64,000 nucleotides of DNA from Kineosporia rhizophila (lineage in GTDB: Bacteria > Actinomycetota > Actinomycetes > Actinomycetales > Kineosporiaceae). Where the stretch lies: assembly GCF_021277265.1 (NCBI RefSeq), contig NZ_JAJSOH010000005.1, forward strand, positions 124,001-188,000, given 5' to 3'. The notes under the pieces are model-generated. The model was given only the letters and a program-made list of their open reading frames with translations. It was not told the origin of the DNA and did no database searches. How positions within the stretch are numbered: the stretch's first letter is position 1; each line of letters opens with the position of its first letter. The translations under genes were made by a program, and so were the position numbers. This document shows positions 7,481-16,612 of this stretch, piece after piece.

Positions 7481-8664
7481 GCGATCCGGAGGTGGTGCTG
7501 GCAGCCGTTGTCTCCCGGCTGCGCGGGGGTCTGGCCGGACACCGGCGCCCGGGCCGAGAGGAGCTGGCGGCGATGGTGGCGGCCACGTCGGCCGGGCTCG
7601 GGCAGGTGCTGGGCCACGAGGACGTGCTGGCCGCGACCGAGCGGATCTCGGCCGAGCTGTGGGGTCTGGGGCCGCTCCAGCCGTTGCTGGAACTGCCCGG
7701 GGTCACCGATGTTCTGGTGAACGGCCCCGGCGAGATCTGGGTGGACCAGGGCGAGGGGCTGAAGCGCCTGCCCTGCCCGGCCGGCCTCCGGGACGAGGTG
7801 TCGGTGCGCGCACTGGCCACCCGTCTCGCTTCGGCCGGCGGTCGGCGCCTGGACGATGCCGCTCCCTATGCCGACGCCCGTCTCGAAGGAGGCATCCGGC
7901 TGCACGCGGTCATCCCTCCGGTGGCCCCCACCGGCACGCTGATCTCGCTCCGGGTTCTCCGCCAGGTACCGCTCCCGCTCGAGACTCTGGTCAGTACCGG
8001 GTCGGTACCGCCCGGCTGGGCCGCGGTGCTGCACGCGATGGTGACCGCTCGCGCCGCCTTCCTGGTCAGCGGGGGCACCGGCGCGGGCAAAACCACCCTC
8101 CTGGCTTCGTTGCTCTCGCTGGTACCGGCCTCCGAACGGATCGTCCTGGTGGAGGACGTCGGCGAGCTGCGCCCGGCCCATCCGCACCTGGTCCGGCTGG
8201 AAGCCCGGCACGCCAACGTGGAGGGCGCCGGCGCAGTCGGGCTGGAAGTGCTGGTGCGCCAGGCGCTTCGCATGCGCCCCGACCGGGTGGTGGTCGGCGA
8301 GTGCCGGGGCGCAGAGGTCCGGGAGCTGCTGTCCGCGCTGAACACCGGACATGCGGGTGGGTGCGGCACCGTGCACGCGAACGCCCCCGCCGACGTCCCG
8401 GCCCGTCTGGAGGCTCTCGGCGCCCTGGCCGGGCTTTCTGCCGACGCGGTGCGGGCGCAGGCAGCGGCCGCGCTCGACGCAGTGGTGCACGTCGAACGAC
8501 GTGCAGGCCGACGCCGGGTCATGCAGATCGCGATCGCCCGACGTGGAGAACGAGGTGAGCTCACCATGCTGCCTGCCCTGACGGCCCATCCTCGGGATCC
8601 GGGATCGAACGGCGTGACGGGAGCGGGCTGGGCGGAGCTCGCGGATCGGCTGGAGGCGACATGA
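7477..8664 (+). CDS. tadA: TadA/CpaF-family secretion ATPase
   Basis: Type II/IV secretion-superfamily hexameric ATPase of 395 aa, predicted to power assembly of the Flp-type pilus. Visible are the Walker A SGGTGAGKTTL (198-208), the Asp box VEDVGELR (225-232), and the Walker B and His-box region RPDRVVVGECRG to GTVHANA (about 265-305). It begins inside the ssd stop (ATGA) and ends inside the tadB start. The set corresponds to mycobacterial Rv3659c. Residues needed for ATP hydrolysis are all present, so the motor looks functional. Confidence 0.93.
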   Translation: MSDPEVVLAAVVSRLRGGLAGHRRPGREELAAMVAATSAGLGQVLGHEDVLAATERISAELWGLGPLQPLLELPGVTDVLVNGPGEIWVDQGEGLKRLPCPAGLRDEVSVRALATRLASAGGRRLDDAAPYADARLEGGIRLHAVIPPVAPTGTLISLRVLRQVPLPLETLVSTGSVPPGWAAVLHAMVTARAAFLVSGGTGAGKTTLLASLLSLVPASERIVLVEDVGELRPAHPHLVRLEARHANVEGAGAVGLEVLVRQALRMRPDRVVVGECRGAEVRELLSALNTGHAGGCGTVHANAPADVPARLEALGALAGLSADAVRAQAAAALDAVVHVERRAGRRRVMQIAIARRGERGELTMLPALTAHPRDPGSNGVTGAGWAELADRLEAT

Positions 8665-9311
8665 CCCGCCCCAGGCCGTCCTTCACCCAGGGCCCACTCA
8701 GGCGACTCGAAACCCCTTGTGGTGCGCTCCCTCCCGCCTCCGTACGAGGCGAGCTGACACTGGGACGGGACGATGCCGCGCAGTTGTGCGGGCGAGTTTC
8801 GGCCTTGTCCCGGGCCGGCGTGCCGCCGGCCCGCACCTGGGAAGTGCTCGCGACCGGGCGTGGACCTGGTGCGCGGGTGGCGGAAACCGTTGCCGGAATG
8901 CTTGAGATGGGCGGAACCACCGCCGAAGGGCTGAGACTCGCCGCTGCCGACTGCGAGGGGCCAGGGGTGGAAGCGCTCGAGTGGCTGGCGGCCACCGCCG
9001 AGGTGGTCCGCCGATCGGGCGCACCGGCCGCATCCATCTTCGACGGCATCGGGGCCGGTCTCCTGGCCCAGATCGCCGAGTCGGACGAGCAGGAGGTGGC
9101 CCTGGCCGGCCCTCGCACCACCGCACGGGTACTGGCGGCACTGCCGCTCATCGGCCTGCTGCTGGGCGCCGTGCTGGGCGTGAATCCCCTGGAAGTTCTC
9201 CTGGGAACCGGGATTGGGGTGGTGTGTTTGCTCGCCGGGTCGGCCTTTTGGTGGGCCGGTCACTGGTGGACGGCGCGCCTCGTGCGTAACGTTGCCGCGA
9301 GCACATCGTGA
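8661..9311 (+). CDS. TadB-like type II secretion F-domain protein
   Basis: Protein of 216 aa. A cytoplasmic helical region (about 40-140; QLCGRVSALSRAGVPPARTWEVL) resembles the GspF/TadB helical domain, followed by two hydrophobic segments at about 152-170 and 176-196. It is shorter than stand-alone TadB, as is usual for actinobacterial versions. It overlaps tadA by ATGA and the next gene by GTGA. It is probably the inner-membrane platform of the pilus machine together with the following TadC-like protein. Confidence 0.8.
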   Translation: MTRPRPSFTQGPLRRLETPCGALPPASVRGELTLGRDDAAQLCGRVSALSRAGVPPARTWEVLATGRGPGARVAETVAGMLEMGGTTAEGLRLAAADCEGPGVEALEWLAATAEVVRRSGAPAASIFDGIGAGLLAQIAESDEQEVALAGPRTTARVLAALPLIGLLLGAVLGVNPLEVLLGTGIGVVCLLAGSAFWWAGHWWTARLVRNVAASTS

Positions 9312-9805
9312 ACCGGCGGGTCACCCAGGCCACGCGCCCGCACCGCCGACAGGTCCGGCCCGAAGGCCGGCGGCCGGCCTCGGCCATGCCCGGCCCATTG
9401 GTGCTGGATCTGATCGCTTCGCTGATCGAGAGCGGGGCACCTCCGGCCGTGGCGCTGCGCGACGCGGGATCCGTTCTGGCCGACCTGGACGACCCCCGCG
9501 GCGAGACTCTTCTGCGTCTCGGCGACCTGGTGCACGCGCCGCTGATCGATCCGGACAGTCCTGAGACCGACCACACCACAGCCGCTCTCACCGAGGCCCT
9601 GACCCTGGCCGCACGTTCCGGCCTGCCACCCTCGGCCCTGATCCGGCGAGCAGCCGCCGAGGAACGCCGCCGCCAGGCCGCAGCCCGAGCCGTGGCGATC
9701 CACCGCCTCGAGGTGCTCCTGGTCATCCCCGGAGCGGTCTGCCTGCTCCCGGCGTTCGTGCTGCTGGGGATCGTTCCCCTGGTGATCCGGCTGTTCTCCG
9801 GATGA
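9308..9805 (+). CDS. TadC-like type II secretion F-domain protein
   Basis: Protein of 165 aa starting at GTG in a 4-nt overlap with the previous stop. A helical region with the pattern LIASLIESGAPPAVALRDAG (about 35-54) is followed by a second amphipathic repeat and a C-terminal hydrophobic pair (LEVLLVIPGAVCLLPAFVLLGIVPLVIRLF). It is the expected second platform protein after TadB (Rv3657c position). The family is short in actinobacteria and conserved mainly in the C-terminal half. Confidence 0.78.
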   Translation: MNRRVTQATRPHRRQVRPEGRRPASAMPGPLVLDLIASLIESGAPPAVALRDAGSVLADLDDPRGETLLRLGDLVHAPLIDPDSPETDHTTAALTEALTLAARSGLPPSALIRRAAAEERRRQAAARAVAIHRLEVLLVIPGAVCLLPAFVLLGIVPLVIRLFSG

Positions 9806-9812
9806 GGCCGGA

Positions 9813-9870
9813 CTTTCCACAGTCGGCAGGACCTGGCTTCTGTCCACAGGCAACGCTTTTCACAGGCAAC
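9813..9870 (+). promoter_or_regulatory. Cluster of degenerate DnaA-box-like motifs before the pilin gene
   Basis: CTTTCCACA (9813-9821), CTGTCCACA (9840-9848) and CTTTTCACA (9856-9864) lie in the 135-nt gap before the pilin gene. CACAGGCAAC is also directly repeated at 9845-9854 and 9861-9870, 16 bp apart. It could equally be an operator for another regulator. Confidence 0.3.
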
Positions 9871-9940
9871 CCCGATCCCCCTTCCAGCAGTCTGGAACCA
9901 GGACGCCGACGGGGCGTACCGGTCACAGGAGGGGACGATC

Positions 9941-10168
9941 ATGACGAAGAGGCTTTACACGAGGGCGGTCCCGGCCGTCCGGCAGCGGCTGCACGAGGTG
10001 GCGCGCCGGGTCCGGCAGGCCGGCGAGGCCGGCGCCAGCACGGCCGAGTACGCGATGACCATGCTGGTCGCCTGCGGCTTCGCCGGGGTGCTGCTGAGCA
10101 TCGTGCGCAGCAGTCCGGTCAAGAGCCTGCTGGTCGGCATCATCAAGAAGGCGCTGAGTCTCGCATGA
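9941..10168 (+). CDS. Flp pilin-like protein (DUF4244)
   Basis: A 75-aa pilin precursor. A basic leader of about 31 residues ends in G31 and is followed by ASTAEYAMTM, with Glu at +5 relative to the predicted prepilin cleavage site, and a hydrophobic helix (about 38-58). This is the Flp/type IV pilin signature and the DUF4244 family (Rv3656c position). AGGAGG lies 7 nt before the ATG, the strongest Shine-Dalgarno in this operon, which fits a major structural subunit. The stop overlaps the TadE start by 4 nt. No prepilin peptidase gene is visible nearby. Confidence 0.88.
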   Translation: MTKRLYTRAVPAVRQRLHEVARRVRQAGEAGASTAEYAMTMLVACGFAGVLLSIVRSSPVKSLLVGIIKKALSLA

Positions 10169-10629
10169 CCAGCCTGGACGGCCGGGGCAGTTCCGTGGAG
10201 CCTGCCCCGGTCCGGCCGGGCCTCCGCCGAGCCGGCCCGGAGGGCCGAACCGGCTCACGCTGTCCACCTTCGCCTCTGCACCGCGAACGAGGTGTGGTCA
10301 CCGCCGAAACCGCCTTGGCCGTACCGATTGTGGTGCTCCTCCTGGCCACCCTGCTGGCTGCGGCCACGGCCGGTCTGGCCCAGCTCCAGTGCATCGACGC
10401 GGCCCGGGCCGGCGCCCGCGCCGCCGCCCGTCACGACGATCCTCACGCCCCGGCCGCCGCCGAGGCCCCAGCGGGGGCCGAGGTTCGGGTGAGTAGCGCC
10501 GACGACCTTGTGAAGGTTCAGGTCTTGGCCCAGCTGACTCTGCCCCTCCCCTGGCAACCCCGCATTGCAGTACGCGCCGAGAGCACCGCCCAGACCGAGC
10601 CCAGCCCGTCTGGGGAAACGGCCAGATGA
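10165..10629 (+). CDS. TadE-like minor pilin
   Basis: Protein of 154 aa starting at ATG inside the previous stop codon. A Pro/Arg-rich leader of about 43 residues precedes RGVVTAETALAVPIVVLLLATLLAA, the TadE N-terminal pattern with a Glu five residues into the mature segment and a single transmembrane helix. An extracytoplasmic domain follows (QLQCIDAARAGARAAARHDD). It corresponds to Rv3655c. It is predicted to be a pseudopilin of the Tad-type apparatus, processed like the Flp pilin. Confidence 0.82.
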   Translation: MTSLDGRGSSVEPAPVRPGLRRAGPEGRTGSRCPPSPLHRERGVVTAETALAVPIVVLLLATLLAAATAGLAQLQCIDAARAGARAAARHDDPHAPAAAEAPAGAEVRVSSADDLVKVQVLAQLTLPLPWQPRIAVRAESTAQTEPSPSGETAR

Positions 10630-10711
10630 GAACAGCACAAGGTGGGCGACAAGCCGTCGGATCGTGTTTGGTACGTCTGTGCCTCCTGCGCCTGTCCGGG
10701 GTGAGGGCTCC

Positions 10712-11167
10712 ATGACGGTGCCGGTCATGCGGATGTCGACTTTGCCAACGCCGCTGCAGTGGGCTGGGCACCCGGGTGTTGGGCCACGCCGGGGGGCCTG
10801 CCCGGTGCGTGACCGGGGCTCGGGGACCGTCTTGATGCTGGGGCTGGTGGGGGTGGCCGTGGTGCTCGCGGTCACGACTCTGGGCGTGGGTGCTGCCCTG
10901 GCCGCTCGTCACCGGGCTGCGGCCGCCGCCGACCTGGCCGCCCTGGCCGCGATCGACTCGGGCCGGCACTGCTCCGGCGCTGCCCAGATCGCCGCGATCA
11001 ACGGTGCCCGGCTGGCGAGCTGTGAATTCGCGGCCGACGGTTCGGTGGCCGAGTCCGTCCTGGTCGAGGTGCCCGGACTCGCCGTAGATGTCTTCAGCGA
11101 AGCCCGAGCAGGCCCCGGACCTGCGCAGATACCGGGCGCCGGGGCTTTGCCGGGAAGAAGAACGTAA
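10712..11167 (+). CDS. TadE/TadG-like secreted protein (Rv3654c-like)
   Basis: Protein of 151 aa. After a leader of about 35 residues, RDRGSGTVLMLGLVGVAVVLAVTTL forms the membrane anchor with a pilin-like G-S-G start, followed by AARHRAAAAADLAALAAIDSG, the conserved TadG/Rv3654c segment. The ATG at 10712 has GAGGG six nucleotides upstream; further upstream extension lacks family resemblance. It ends the pilus operon, 81 nt after tadE. It is likely a minor pilin or secreted assembly factor. Confidence 0.78.
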   Translation: MTVPVMRMSTLPTPLQWAGHPGVGPRRGACPVRDRGSGTVLMLGLVGVAVVLAVTTLGVGAALAARHRAAAAADLAALAAIDSGRHCSGAAQIAAINGARLASCEFAADGSVAESVLVEVPGLAVDVFSEARAGPGPAQIPGAGALPGRRT

Positions 11168-11351
11168 GGCGGGGCGGGCGCGCCGGGGTGAGGGAATCGC
11201 GCCTGTCCGCCAAATTGGTGACACGCAGTGGGCGGTGTGGGCCATTGGAGTGACCGTCAGATGATTGAATGCCGGAGGCATGCCCATGGCTAGGGCACCG
11301 CACAAGGTTCGAGCAGCTCGATACGGACACAGGACTTCCCGGGGAGGCGAT

Positions 11352-11783
11352 GTGGAGCTCACAGTGGCGACACGGCGCGAAGGTGTCCAGACGGTCATCA
11401 GCGTGGCCGGCGAGATCGACGTGTACACCGCCCCCACCCTGCGGGAGCGTCTGAACGAACTGGTCGCCGAGGGCGAGTACCACCTGGTCGTGGACATGGC
11501 CGGGGTGGACTTCCTCGACTCGACCGGGCTCGGCGTCCTGGTCGGCGGGCTCAAGCGGGCCCGCTCGCACGAGGGCTCGCTGCAGCTGGTCTGCGACCAG
11601 GAGAAGATCCTCAAGGTCTTCCGGATCACCGGCCTGACCAAGGTCTTCCCGATCCACGCCTCGCTCGCGGGGGCGCTCACCGGCGCGGACCAGGACCCGC
11701 CGGTGACGATCCACCTGGACGGCTCCTCGGAGAAGACGCTCGACGGCACCTCCGAGGGGGAGTCCTTCAGAGGCACGCCATAA
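11352..11783 (+). CDS. bldG: STAS-domain anti-anti-sigma factor, BldG-like
   Basis: Cytoplasmic partner-switching protein that binds an anti-sigma factor when unphosphorylated. The STAS domain shows [30 protein letters not shown] and [12 protein letters not shown], nearly the BldG sequence. With the GTG at 11352 (GGGGAGG four nucleotides upstream) the phosphoacceptor serine in LDSTG is residue 57, the same number as in Streptomyces BldG, which supports this start. An ATG at 11280 is an alternative. A 30-residue acidic tail beyond the usual BldG length is notable. The next gene is its expected anti-sigma partner. Confidence 0.9.
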   Translation: MELTVATRREGVQTVISVAGEIDVYTAPTLRERLNELVAEGEYHLVVDMAGVDFLDSTGLGVLVGGLKRARSHEGSLQLVCDQEKILKVFRITGLTKVFPIHASLAGALTGADQDPPVTIHLDGSSEKTLDGTSEGESFRGTP

Positions 11784-12223
11784 CCAGGACCGGGCCCCAA
11801 CCGTCGGCGACCGGTGTCGAGCTGCGGTTTCCACCGGCCGCCGAATACGTCCGCACGGCTCGCCTGGTCGCCGTGGCGGTGGCCCGGCGCGCCGGGCTGA
11901 CCGAGCAACTGGAAGAACTGCGCCTGGCGGTCGGGGAGGCCTGCGCCCGGGCCGTACGGCGCTGCGCCGAGGCCGACTGCGACGAGCCCGTGACGATGCT
12001 GGTCGACGACACCGGCCCCGGCCTGGTGGTGCAGGTGACCGACGCGGCCAAGACCTCGGCCGGGCCCGAGCCGGTGGTGCTGTCACTGCTCGAGGGACTC
12101 GCCGATCACCTCGAGGTGCGCCCGCACCAGGGCATTTCCGGCGCCCAGGTGCGTCTGGAGTGGTGGCCGTCGATCCCGCCCCACGGCGCCACGGCACCCG
12201 CTCCCCGAGATCCGGCGAGCTGA
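11780..12223 (+). CDS. HATPase anti-sigma factor, partner of BldG, apparent AUA start
   Basis: GHKL-type serine kinase/anti-sigma factor of the RsbW/SpoIIAB class, about 147 aa. The frame opens with [25 protein letters not shown] and continues with the ATP-binding N box [14 protein letters not shown] and a G box in VDDTGPGL. These conserved residues begin well upstream of the first GTG in frame (11873), and no ATG, GTG or TTG exists between there and 11591 inside bldG. The best candidate is ATA at 11780, overlapping the bldG stop as ATAA with AGAGG six nucleotides before it. The gene matches SCO3548 beside bldG. Start confidence is moderate; family confidence is high. Confidence 0.75.
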   Translation: MTRTGPQPSATGVELRFPPAAEYVRTARLVAVAVARRAGLTEQLEELRLAVGEACARAVRRCAEADCDEPVTMLVDDTGPGLVVQVTDAAKTSAGPEPVVLSLLEGLADHLEVRPHQGISGAQVRLEWWPSIPPHGATAPAPRDPAS

Positions 12224-12484
12224 GACCGTCCATTGTTCGGCCGTTGCGGCCGCGCACTTGAGTGATAGCAAAACGGACTAAACCACCCAAAGTGAAAAGA
12301 GCCACGCGCCGGAGGTTTGGTGGCGCGCGTCACAGTACATAGACTCCCCCGCGTGGGAACTCTCGCCGGTCATCCGGCGTCCCACGCACGCCAAGGCCCC
12401 GATTCGCCCTGTCGCCTGCACCTGTTCGACCCTTCCGCCCGCGACGGGTGAGGGGGTCGCGCCCGCGCACGTCGAGGAGGACGG

Positions 12485-14908
12485 ATGCACTACGGCACTC
12501 TGGCTGCCACCACCACGGCAGATGTAAATCTCGAAGGCCGAAATCTGACACTGGTGGTCGTGGTCTTCGTGATCGCCCTCGTGGCGCTGGGGGTGGCCGC
12601 GGCATTCCGCCAGGCCGTCCTCGCCGCGCCGGACGGCTCACGAAGCATGGTCGAGATCGGCACCGCGGTACAGGAAGGGGCGGCGGCCTACCTACGCCGT
12701 CAGTTCCGGACGCTGGCCGCCTTCGTCGTCCTCGTCCTGGCAGTCCTCTTCCTCCTGCCCGGTGATGCGGACGTCCGTATCGGCCGGGGCATCTTCTTCG
12801 TGGTCGGGGCCCTGTTCTCGGCCGCGATCGGCTACCTGGGCATGTCCCTGGCGGTCCGGGCCAACGTCCGGGTCGCCGAAGCGGCCCGCAAGGGCGACCG
12901 CGACGAGGGCATGCGCCTGGCCTTCCGCACCGGTGGCTTCGTCGGCATGTGCACGGTCGGTCTCGGCCTGCTGGGCGCCTCGGCCGTGGTGCTCCTGTAC
13001 GAGGGCGACGCCCCTTCCGTCCTGGAAGGTTTCGGTTTCGGCGCCGCCCTGCTGGCCATGTTCATGCGCGTCGGTGGCGGCATCTTCACCAAGGCCGCCG
13101 ACGTCGGCGCCGACCTGGTCGGCAAGGTCGAGCAGGGGATCCCCGAGGACGACCCGCGCAACGCCGCCACCATCGCCGACAATGTCGGCGACAACGTGGG
13201 TGACTGCGCAGGCATGGCCGCCGACCTGTTCGAGTCCTACGCCGTGACCCTGGTCGCCGCCCTGATCCTGGGCAAGGCCGCCTTCGGCGTCGAAGGCCTG
13301 GTGTTCCCGCTGATCGTGCCTGCCCTGGGGGCCCTGACCGCCGTGCTCGGCGTCCTGATCACCCGCACCCGGCCGGGTGAGAGCGGCCTGGCCGCGATCA
13401 ACCGCGGTTTCGGCATCTCCGCCGTGGTCTCGGCCGTGCTCTGCGCGATCGCCTCGTTCACCTACCTGCCCTCGTCCTTCGCCGACTTCACCGGGGCCGA
13501 CTCCGTGGTGGCCAGGCTCGACGGCGACCCGCGGCTGATCTCCTTCGCCGCCGTCATGATCGGCATCGTGCTGGCCGGGGTGATCCTCTGGCTCACCGGC
13601 TACTACACCGGCACCGACAAGCGCCCGACCAAGGATGTGGCCGACACCACCACCACCGGGGCGGCTACCGTGGTGCTCTCCGGCATCGGCCTGGGTCTGG
13701 AGTCGGCGGTCTACACCACCGGCATCATCGCCGGGGCCGTGTTCCTCGCCTTCACCCTGGGCGGGGTCTCGATCTGGCTGTCGCTGTTCCTGATCGCGCT
13801 GGCCGGCTGCGGCCTGCTCACCACGGTCGGCGTCATCGTCGCGATGGACACCTTCGGCCCGGTCAGCGACAACGCCCAGGGCATCGCCGAGATGTCCGGT
13901 GACGTGGACGGTGAGGGCGCGCAGATCCTGACCGAACTGGACGCGGTGGGCAACACCACCAAGGCCATCACCAAGGGCATCGCGATCGCCACGGCCGTGC
14001 TCGCGGCAACCGCGCTGTTCGGTTCGTACACCGACGCCGTGCAGAAGGCCCTGGCCGACTCGGGTGCGGCCCTGGGTGACCTGCCCCGCAGCTTCGGGGT
14101 GGAGATCGTCCAGCCCAACACCCTGGTCGGGCTCATGCTCGGGGCAGCGGTCGTGTTCCTGTTCTCCGGGCTGGCGATCAACGCCGTCACCCGGGCGGCC
14201 GGGGCGATCGTGGTGGAGGTCAGGCGTCAGTTCCGCGACAACCCCGGGATCATGGACTATTCGGTCAAGCCGGACTACGGGCGGGTGGTCGACATCTGCA
14301 CCCGCGACTCGCTGCGCGAGCTGGCCACCCCCGGCCTGCTGGCCGCTCTGGCCCCGGTCGCAGTCGGTTTCGGTCTGGGCATCGGCCCGCTGGCCGGCTA
14401 CCTGGCCGGTGCGATCGGCGCCGGCGCCCTGATGGCCGTGTTCCTGGCCAACTCCGGTGGCGCCTGGGACAACGCGAAGAAGATCGTGGAAGACGGCCAC
14501 CACGGCGGCAAGGGCTCCCCGGCCCATGCTGCGGCGGTGATCGGTGACACCGTCGGCGACCCGTTCAAGGACACGGCCGGCCCGTCGATCAACCCGCTGA
14601 TCAAGGTGATGAACCTGGTCGCCGTGCTCATCGCTCCTGCGGTGGTGCAGCTCAGCGTGGGTGAAGACGCCTCCGCCGCACTGCGTTACACGATCACCGC
14701 GATCGCGGTGGCGATCATCGTGGCTGCCCTGGTGGTGACCAAGCGGCGCACCGTCGACTACGGCGACTCCGATGTGGGGACGTCGGCCCCGGTCACCTCG
14801 GGTCAGCCGGCCGCCGCCGTGGCCGGGTCACCGACCCAGCCGACGGCACCGGTGGCCACGACGGTGGACGTGGACGAGGGCACCACCTCGGCCCGGACCA
14901 CCCCGTAA
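12485..14908 (+). CDS. hppA: Membrane-bound proton-translocating pyrophosphatase
   Basis: Integral membrane enzyme of 807 aa that couples pyrophosphate hydrolysis to proton export. Catalytic motifs are present: DVGADLVGKVE, EDDPRNAATIADNVGDNVGD and the C-terminal GGAWDNAKK and DTVGDPFKDTAGPSINPL. GNTTKAITKG carries Lys where potassium-dependent enzymes have Ala, so it should be potassium-independent. Around 15-16 hydrophobic segments are visible. GAGGAGG precedes the ATG. The bldG-anti-sigma-hppA order is that of Streptomyces. A low-complexity Thr/Pro/Ala tail (about 770-807) is probably cytoplasmic or disordered. Confidence 0.96.
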   Translation: MHYGTLAATTTADVNLEGRNLTLVVVVFVIALVALGVAAAFRQAVLAAPDGSRSMVEIGTAVQEGAAAYLRRQFRTLAAFVVLVLAVLFLLPGDADVRIGRGIFFVVGALFSAAIGYLGMSLAVRANVRVAEAARKGDRDEGMRLAFRTGGFVGMCTVGLGLLGASAVVLLYEGDAPSVLEGFGFGAALLAMFMRVGGGIFTKAADVGADLVGKVEQGIPEDDPRNAATIADNVGDNVGDCAGMAADLFESYAVTLVAALILGKAAFGVEGLVFPLIVPALGALTAVLGVLITRTRPGESGLAAINRGFGISAVVSAVLCAIASFTYLPSSFADFTGADSVVARLDGDPRLISFAAVMIGIVLAGVILWLTGYYTGTDKRPTKDVADTTTTGAATVVLSGIGLGLESAVYTTGIIAGAVFLAFTLGGVSIWLSLFLIALAGCGLLTTVGVIVAMDTFGPVSDNAQGIAEMSGDVDGEGAQILTELDAVGNTTKAITKGIAIATAVLAATALFGSYTDAVQKALADSGAALGDLPRSFGVEIVQPNTLVGLMLGAAVVFLFSGLAINAVTRAAGAIVVEVRRQFRDNPGIMDYSVKPDYGRVVDICTRDSLRELATPGLLAALAPVAVGFGLGIGPLAGYLAGAIGAGALMAVFLANSGGAWDNAKKIVEDGHHGGKGSPAHAAAVIGDTVGDPFKDTAGPSINPLIKVMNLVAVLIAPAVVQLSVGEDASAALRYTITAIAVAIIVAALVVTKRRTVDYGDSDVGTSAPVTSGQPAAAVAGSPTQPTAPVATTVDVDEGTTSARTTP

Positions 14909-14927
14909 CACCCGCTCCGACAGGCCG

Positions 14928-14962
14928 AACCGGCCGCGTGGACCTGGTCCGCGCGGCCGGTT
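14928..14962 (+). terminator. Terminator after hppA
   Basis: A perfect 11-bp stem (AACCGGCCGCG at 14928-14938 with 14952-14962) has a 13-nt loop and is followed by TCACGTTT. It lies 19 nt after the hppA stop. Confidence 0.75.
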
Positions 14963-14998
14963 TCACGTTTGCGCCCGCCGACACGGTAGAACGAGGGC

Positions 14999-16555
14999 AT
15001 GAGTGCAGACGCCAAGTCCCGGAACGACGAACTGGTCGGGAAACTCCGCGCCGACCTGACCGGGTTCACCGTGGACGCGGTCAACGACCTGCTCGGGCCG
15101 GTGGCTCAGGCCGCCCTGGGGCGTGAGCAGTCGCTGCCCGCCCGTCTGGCTGTGGCCCAGCATCTGGCCTCGCCGTCCCAAGAGCCGCTGGCCGCACTGG
15201 TCGCCGTGTTCGTGCTCGGGCTGGAGGTCCCGACCGGGCGCCTGGCCCGGGCCGTGCCCCGGACCGGGGTGGCCGGGCTGAGCGAACTCGGGCTGCTCGC
15301 CGCCGCGGGCCCGGACCCGGCCGATCCGGTGCGGGCCCTGGTCGACCTGCGCCCCTACGCCACGGTGGACGCGCTCGGCCCGGCCGACTGGTGGCTGGCC
15401 TCCGACCTGTCCGAGGTGGCCACCGGCCGCCCACTCTCGGAGGATCACGTGCTCGGAGTGGGCGGCGCCTCGCTGACCCTGGCCCGGTGCACCGTACGCC
15501 GGCCGACCGGCCGTGTGCTGGATCTCGGCACCGGCTGCGGCATTCAGGCCCTGCACGCCGCGCGGCACTCGAAACACGTTGTGGCCACCGACGTCTCTGC
15601 TCGCGCACTGCAATTGGCCGGACTGAACTGGGCGCTCAACGCACCCACCATCGGCACCACCACGATCGAAGGACGACTGGGCAGCCTGCTCGAACCGGTC
15701 ACCGGCCAGGAGTTCGACCAGGTGGTCAGCAACCCGCCGTTCGTGATCACCCCGCGTTCGGCCCCGGCGGCGGCCTTCGAGTACCGGGACGGCGGGATGG
15801 TCGGCGACGACCTGGTGCGGCACCTGGTCGAGTCGGTCGGATCGGTGCTCGCGCCCGGGGGGATCGCCCAGTTCCTGGGCAACTGGGAAGGGCGTGCGGA
15901 CGAGGGGTGGACCGATCGCGTGTCTTCCTGGCTGACGGCCTCCGGCCTGGACGGCTGGGTGGTGCAGCGGGAGTGGCAGGATCCGGCCGAGTACGCGGAG
16001 ACCTGGATCCGCGACTCGGGGCAGCACCTGGGGAAGGACGCGGACGACCTGTACGCGGCCTGGCTGGCCGACTTCGCCTCGCGCGGGGTGGAGGGCGTCG
16101 GCTTCGGGCTGATCACGCTGCGCCGTCCCGAGCGGGAGAGCGGCGCTCCCCTACGGGTCGTCGAGGAGCGTCGCACCGGACCGGGCCTGCCCTGGGGCGA
16201 CGAGGTGCTGGCCACTCTGGAACGGCACGACTGGCTGGCGGCCCACGACGACGAGGCGCTCCTGGCCGCGACGGTGCGGGTCGCCCCGGACGTCACCGAG
16301 GAACGTCACCACCGGCCCGGCGCCGAGGACCCGAGCGTGATCCTGCTCCGGCAGGGTGGCGGCGCGGGTCGCGTGGTGCAGGCGGGCACCGCGCTGACCG
16401 GGTTCGTCGGAGCCAGTTCCGGCGACATCCCGGTGGGCCGGCTGATCGGCGCACTCGCCTCCCTGCTGGAGGTGGACGTGGCCGCGCTGCAGACCGAACT
16501 GCTCAGCGACGTGCGCAATCTGGTGCGCGACGGGCTGCTGGAGCCGGCCGAGTAG
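14999..16555 (+). CDS. Class I SAM-dependent methyltransferase (HemK/RlmG-like)
   Basis: Protein of 518 aa. The N-terminal ~165 residues form an uncharacterised helical domain. The Rossmann core begins with VLDLGTGCGI (173-182), followed by the acidic ATDVS loop and the NPPF motif (245-248). NPPF is typical of N-methyltransferases acting on glutamine, adenine or guanine, such as PrmC or rRNA enzymes. The C-terminal ~170 residues are extra and may bind substrate. Homologues occupy this position next to hppA in Streptomyces. The true substrate is unknown. Confidence 0.82.
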   Translation: MSADAKSRNDELVGKLRADLTGFTVDAVNDLLGPVAQAALGREQSLPARLAVAQHLASPSQEPLAALVAVFVLGLEVPTGRLARAVPRTGVAGLSELGLLAAAGPDPADPVRALVDLRPYATVDALGPADWWLASDLSEVATGRPLSEDHVLGVGGASLTLARCTVRRPTGRVLDLGTGCGIQALHAARHSKHVVATDVSARALQLAGLNWALNAPTIGTTTIEGRLGSLLEPVTGQEFDQVVSNPPFVITPRSAPAAAFEYRDGGMVGDDLVRHLVESVGSVLAPGGIAQFLGNWEGRADEGWTDRVSSWLTASGLDGWVVQREWQDPAEYAETWIRDSGQHLGKDADDLYAAWLADFASRGVEGVGFGLITLRRPERESGAPLRVVEERRTGPGLPWGDEVLATLERHDWLAAHDDEALLAATVRVAPDVTEERHHRPGAEDPSVILLRQGGGAGRVVQAGTALTGFVGASSGDIPVGRLIGALASLLEVDVAALQTELLSDVRNLVRDGLLEPAE

Positions 16556-16565
16556 AGGCATGCCG

Positions 16566-16601
16566 GAGGGCGGATCGTGCCGGTTCGCACGATCCGCCCT
16601 C
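16566..16601. terminator. Bidirectional terminator between the methyltransferase gene and cvnD
   Basis: A perfect 15-bp stem (GAGGGCGGATCGTGC at 16566-16580 with 16587-16601) has a 6-nt loop. It lies between two convergent genes, 11 nt from each stop. Confidence 0.8.
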
Positions 16602-16612
16602 AGCACCGGACC

